23,475 bases of DNA from an uncultured Clostridia bacterium. Lineage in GTDB: Bacteria; Bacillota; Clostridia; Christensenellales; Borkfalkiaceae. Positions 21,322 to 23,475 of this stretch are shown here, one piece after another. The notes under the pieces were generated by a model. The model made no database searches and was not told where the DNA came from. It worked only from the letters and a program-made list of their open reading frames with translations. The first letter of the stretch is position 1; the number at the start of each line of letters is the position of its first letter. The position numbers were made by a program, and so were the translations under genes. The DNA lies in assembly GCA_934249265.1 (NCBI GenBank), contig CAKQKQ010000021.1:1-23475 (forward strand). Direction: 5' to 3'.

Positions 21322-21756
21322 TTACAACTTTTTAATTTCTTCGATATCTTGCTCGGAATATACTTTAATTCCGTTTTCTTTAAGAAGTTTTGCCGCAACG
21401 CCGTAACCGCTTACTTTTTTACCAGTAAACGTTCCGTCGTAAATAGTTCCGCTTCCGCACGAAGGACTGTTCGCCTTTAAAACCGCGACTTTTACCCCTT
21501 GCGTTTTCGCAATTTCAAGAGCCTTTTCCGCACCCTTTACAAACGCCTCAGTCGCGTCGCTGCCGTCGCTGAAAAGCACTTTGTCTCCCACGATTTCGGC
21601 GGGAAATCTCGGCGATTTAAGTCCGCCGAACGTCTCTGGACAAACGGGAATCAACTCGTGATTTTTCAAAACGTTTAAAAGTTCGGCGTTGTAGTTGTTG
21701 CCGCCGTTATACTTGCAATTCTCTCCCAAAAAACAATGACTGATTAATATTTTCAT
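21322..21756 (-). CDS. DUF523 family protein
   Basis: Conserved bacterial protein of unknown biochemical function. All family marks are present in its 144 residues: ISHCFLGENCKYNGGNN (5-21) with C8 and C14, PVCPETFGGLKSPRFPAEI (37-55) with C39, and KANSPSCGSGTIYDGTF (94-110) with C100, followed by GVAAKLLKENGI. The four Cys would suit metal or Fe-S binding, but that is inference. Its ATG overlaps the stop of endonuclease III as ATGA, indicating translational coupling. Confidence 0.9.
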   Translation of the reverse strand: MKILISHCFLGENCKYNGGNNYNAELLNVLKNHELIPVCPETFGGLKSPRFPAEIVGDKVLFSDGSDATEAFVKGAEKALEIAKTQGVKVAVLKANSPSCGSGTIYDGTFTGKKVSGYGVAAKLLKENGIKVYSEQDIEEIKKL

Positions 21757-22418
21757 TTTTTATCCGCCTTTACTTTATTGTCTCGTTTTGTCTTTAAATT
21801 GTTTTTCTCGCACAAACTTTCAATGGGGCAAACGTCGCACTTGGGGCTTTGCGCCGTGCAAATTTTTCTGCCGTGCCAAATGAGATAATGGTGCGCTTTG
21901 GACCATACGTGTTTATCAATAATGTCCATAAGTTGCTTTTCGGTAGTCAAAACGTCCTTGGCTTTCGCAAGCCCTATTCTGTTTGAAACGCGAAAAACAT
22001 GAGTGTCCACCGCTATAGCGTCGCCGCCGAACGCTACGCTGTAAACGACGTTAGCCGTCTTTCTGCCCACCCCCGAAAGCGACTGTAAATTTTTTAAATC
22101 GGACGGAACTTTGCCGCCGAATTTTTCCACAATGTCTTTGCTTGCGGATAAAATATGCTCGGCTTTGGCGTTGTAAAGTCCGCATGAATAAATCATTTTA
22201 CCCAAAGTATCTTTATCCAAAGTCAGCATTTTTTGCGGGGTGTTATACTCTTGAAAAAGCACTTCGGTCACCTTGTTTACCCGCTCGTCGGTGCATTGCG
22301 CGGATAAAATCACGCAAACCAATAATTCGTATTCGCTGCGGTAAATAAGCGCGGGCTTTGCGTCGGGATAAGTGTTTGCGAGTATATCTATTATTTTGTC
22401 CGCCGACTGCTTGTCCAT
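21753..22418 (-). CDS. nth: Endonuclease III (DNA glycosylase/AP lyase)
   Basis: Removes oxidised pyrimidines in base excision repair. Catalytic K120 lies in the helix-hairpin-helix LSGVGRKTANVV (114-125) and D138 in AVDTHVFRVSNRIGL (136-150); the [4Fe-4S] loop has C187, C194, C197 and C203 (C-x6-C-x2-C-x5-C). These numbers are the same as in the E. coli enzyme, which supports the chosen start; AGGAG precedes the ATG. It overlaps DUF523 by 4 bp. A terminator-like hairpin lies directly before its ribosome site (22430-22461), with a TATAAT (22468-22473) just upstream of the hairpin. Confidence 0.97.
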   Translation of the reverse strand: MDKQSADKIIDILANTYPDAKPALIYRSEYELLVCVILSAQCTDERVNKVTEVLFQEYNTPQKMLTLDKDTLGKMIYSCGLYNAKAEHILSASKDIVEKFGGKVPSDLKNLQSLSGVGRKTANVVYSVAFGGDAIAVDTHVFRVSNRIGLAKAKDVLTTEKQLMDIIDKHVWSKAHHYLIWHGRKICTAQSPKCDVCPIESLCEKNNLKTKRDNKVKADKK

Positions 22419-22429
22419 TGCTTCTCCTA

Positions 22430-22461
22430 TAAAAAGGGTTGCACAAATTTTAATGCAACCC
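22430..22461 (-). terminator. Terminator-like hairpin between the DUF3343 gene and nth
   Basis: Perfect 8-bp stem gggttgca (22436-22443) / tgcaaccc (22454-22461), loop of 10. On the minus strand it is followed by TTTTTATA and then at once by the nth AGGAG site. It can end the DUF3343 transcript, but since nth starts only 12 bp later, it may also be a leader hairpin or attenuator of nth. Confidence 0.65.
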
Positions 22462-22467
22462 GCGTGT

Positions 22468-22473
22468 ATTATA
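22468..22473 (-). promoter_or_regulatory. Candidate -10 box for nth
   Basis: Perfect TATAAT on the minus strand; the start point would be near 22461, so the nth message would begin with the hairpin at 22436-22461. The -35 region 17 bp upstream is poor, which lowers confidence. Confidence 0.35.
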
Positions 22474-22507
22474 TTTTAGCATAAATTTTTCATTTATACA
22501 AACGTTT

Positions 22508-22768
22508 TTAATATATTCGTCTCGTCGTGCGCCTTGCAAAATCGCTTTCTATCACGAAAATGCCGTAAAAACTTCTAAATGCGCCGCTATTTATCAAGTT
22601 TTTGGCGTAATACAGCCCGTTTGCGGGAAACAACGCGGAAAGTCCGCAACCTTGGTGGGCTTCTTTAGGGGTTGATACCGCCGTGGTGTAAAAGCCGTAA
22701 CTTTTCATTTTTTCTATAAAACCGAAAACGTCGGTCTTCGATTTAAACACTGCAATATATTGTTTCAT
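22508..22768 (-). CDS. DUF3343 protein (putative Se/S carrier-like)
   Basis: An 86-residue protein from the ATG at 22766-22768, which has AAGGAG upstream; an earlier ATG at 22804 has none and would intrude into the divergent promoter region. The family pattern is visible: YIAVFKSKTDVFGFIEKM, then TAVSTPKEAHQGCGLSALF (29-47) with the conserved Cys C41 in GCGLS. DUF3343 proteins are described as putative selenium or sulfur carriers and are often found near cysteine desulfurases of the EF2568 type, as here. That context is the main support for a role; no enzymatic motif is seen. Confidence 0.85.
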   Translation of the reverse strand: MKQYIAVFKSKTDVFGFIEKMKSYGFYTTAVSTPKEAHQGCGLSALFPANGLYYAKNLINSGAFRSFYGIFVIESDFARRTTRRIY

Positions 22769-22847
22769 TATTTTTCTCCTTGGTAGCATAAAAAGGTAAG
22801 CCATTATATATATATTTAATAACTAAAAAATATGTGAGGAATATATA

Positions 22848-23475
22848 TTGATTTATCTCGATAATGCCGCCACGGGCGGTTTTAAACCCGCAATAGTGAA
22901 AGAAGCCTACCTTTCCGCCCTTTCTTACCTTTCCGCAAACCCTGGGAGAAGCGGACACAAATTATCTATAAAAGCGGAACAAATTTTGTATGAAACACGC
23001 CAAAATTTATCTAATACTTTTCATTCCGACGAACCGCAAAGGGTTATTTTTACCAAAAACTGCACCGAGGCGTTGAATATCGCCATACTCGGCACGCTTA
23101 AACAAGGCGACCACGTCGTAACCACCGTAACAGAACACAACAGCGTTTTGCGCCCCCTTGCTTACCTTTTTACAAGCGGTAAAATTACCTACTCCGTCGC
23201 CGAGCCTAAAAACGGCAAATTTATTACCGCCGAAGATATACTTCCGCTTTTAAAAGACAACACCGCCATGGTGATTATAAACGGAGCGTCAAACGTGACG
23301 GGCGCGGTAAACGACATCGACGGCATAGGCAACGCCTTAAAAGATAAAGGAATAATTTACCTTGTTGACGGAGCGCAACTTGCCGGTCATGAAACCATTG
23401 ATATGGAAAAATCGCATATCGATATGCTCGCTGTTGCGGGGCATAAATCTTTGTGCGGAATAATGGGTACGGGCG
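22848..23475 (+). CDS. Class V aminotransferase / cysteine desulfurase, 3' end outside window
   Basis: PLP enzyme expected to release sulfur (or selenium) from cysteine (or selenocysteine). The first 209 residues are visible. I read TTG at 22848-22850 as the start because GAGGA lies 7 bases upstream and the protein then begins IYLDNAATGGFKP, the family N-terminus. Other marks: NPGRSGHKLS (33-42), FTKNCTEALNIAI, TEHNSVLRP, INGASNVTG, LVDGAQLAGH with the PLP-ring Asp, and AGHKSLCGIMGTG with the likely PLP lysine K200. The active-site Cys lies beyond the window. It is divergent from the DUF3343 gene across 79 bp of very AT-rich DNA, suggesting shared regulation. Confidence 0.92.
   Translation, partial: MIYLDNAATGGFKPAIVKEAYLSALSYLSANPGRSGHKLSIKAEQILYETRQNLSNTFHSDEPQRVIFTKNCTEALNIAILGTLKQGDHVVTTVTEHNSVLRPLAYLFTSGKITYSVAEPKNGKFITAEDILPLLKDNTAMVIINGASNVTGAVNDIDGIGNALKDKGIIYLVDGAQLAGHETIDMEKSHIDMLAVAGHKSLCGIMGTG

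Overview
The window looks like chromosomal DNA of a spore-forming, low-to-mid GC Firmicute, most likely an uncultured gut-type member of class Clostridia. Evidence: a SpoVT regulator, the gene order spoVT - yabM-type flippase - yabN/mazG known from Bacilli and Clostridia, the obgE/yhbY/nadD/yqeK/rsfS neighbourhood, purine-rich Shine-Dalgarno sites, and sigma-A-like promoters. I see no phage, plasmid, insertion sequence, CRISPR array, rRNA or tRNA. Almost all genes lie on the minus strand; the exceptions are one membrane protein (18803-19639) and a cysteine-desulfurase-like gene running off the right edge.

Layout, left to right. 1-5480: four cytosolic metallopeptidases of four different families (M3 oligoendopeptidase, partial; M20B peptidase T; M29 aminopeptidase; M18 aminopeptidase), all in one direction, a peptide-catabolism cluster able to take oligopeptides down to amino acids. 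5481-6263: a non-coding stretch with a good promoter and long leader for the M18 gene, short repeats and a terminator. 6264-8668: TrmL tRNA methyltransferase, a nitrilase-fold protein without its catalytic residues, and a DusB-type dihydrouridine synthase. 8649-12324: YabN-type methylase/MazG fusion, YabM/SpoVB-type lipid flippase and SpoVT. 12615-16720: dTDP-glucose 4,6-dehydratase and a 952-residue LacZ-type GH2 protein whose active-site residues are all replaced. 16721-17242: a repeat-rich non-coding stretch with a strong terminator. 17243-21270: RsfS, a NadD-YqeK fusion, the plus-strand membrane protein, YhbY and ObgE, a ribosome-assembly and NAD block. 21322-22768: DUF523 protein, endonuclease III and a DUF3343 protein. 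22848-end: class V aminotransferase/cysteine desulfurase, divergent from DUF3343, suggesting sulfur or selenium handling.

The observations most worth following are: (1) a 24-bp palindromic operator-like element found three times, upstream of pepT, yabM and spoVT, with an exact half copy inside the GH2 gene; (2) two intact reading frames for enzymes that have lost their catalytic residues (GH2 and nitrilase folds), plus an eroded methylase half in YabN; (3) a degenerate tandem-repeat array at about 16.89-17.13 kb just behind the rsfS terminator; (4) an inverted, unrecognised membrane gene placed inside the usual obgE-yhbY-nadD order. I ran no database searches; family calls rest on motif recognition by eye.
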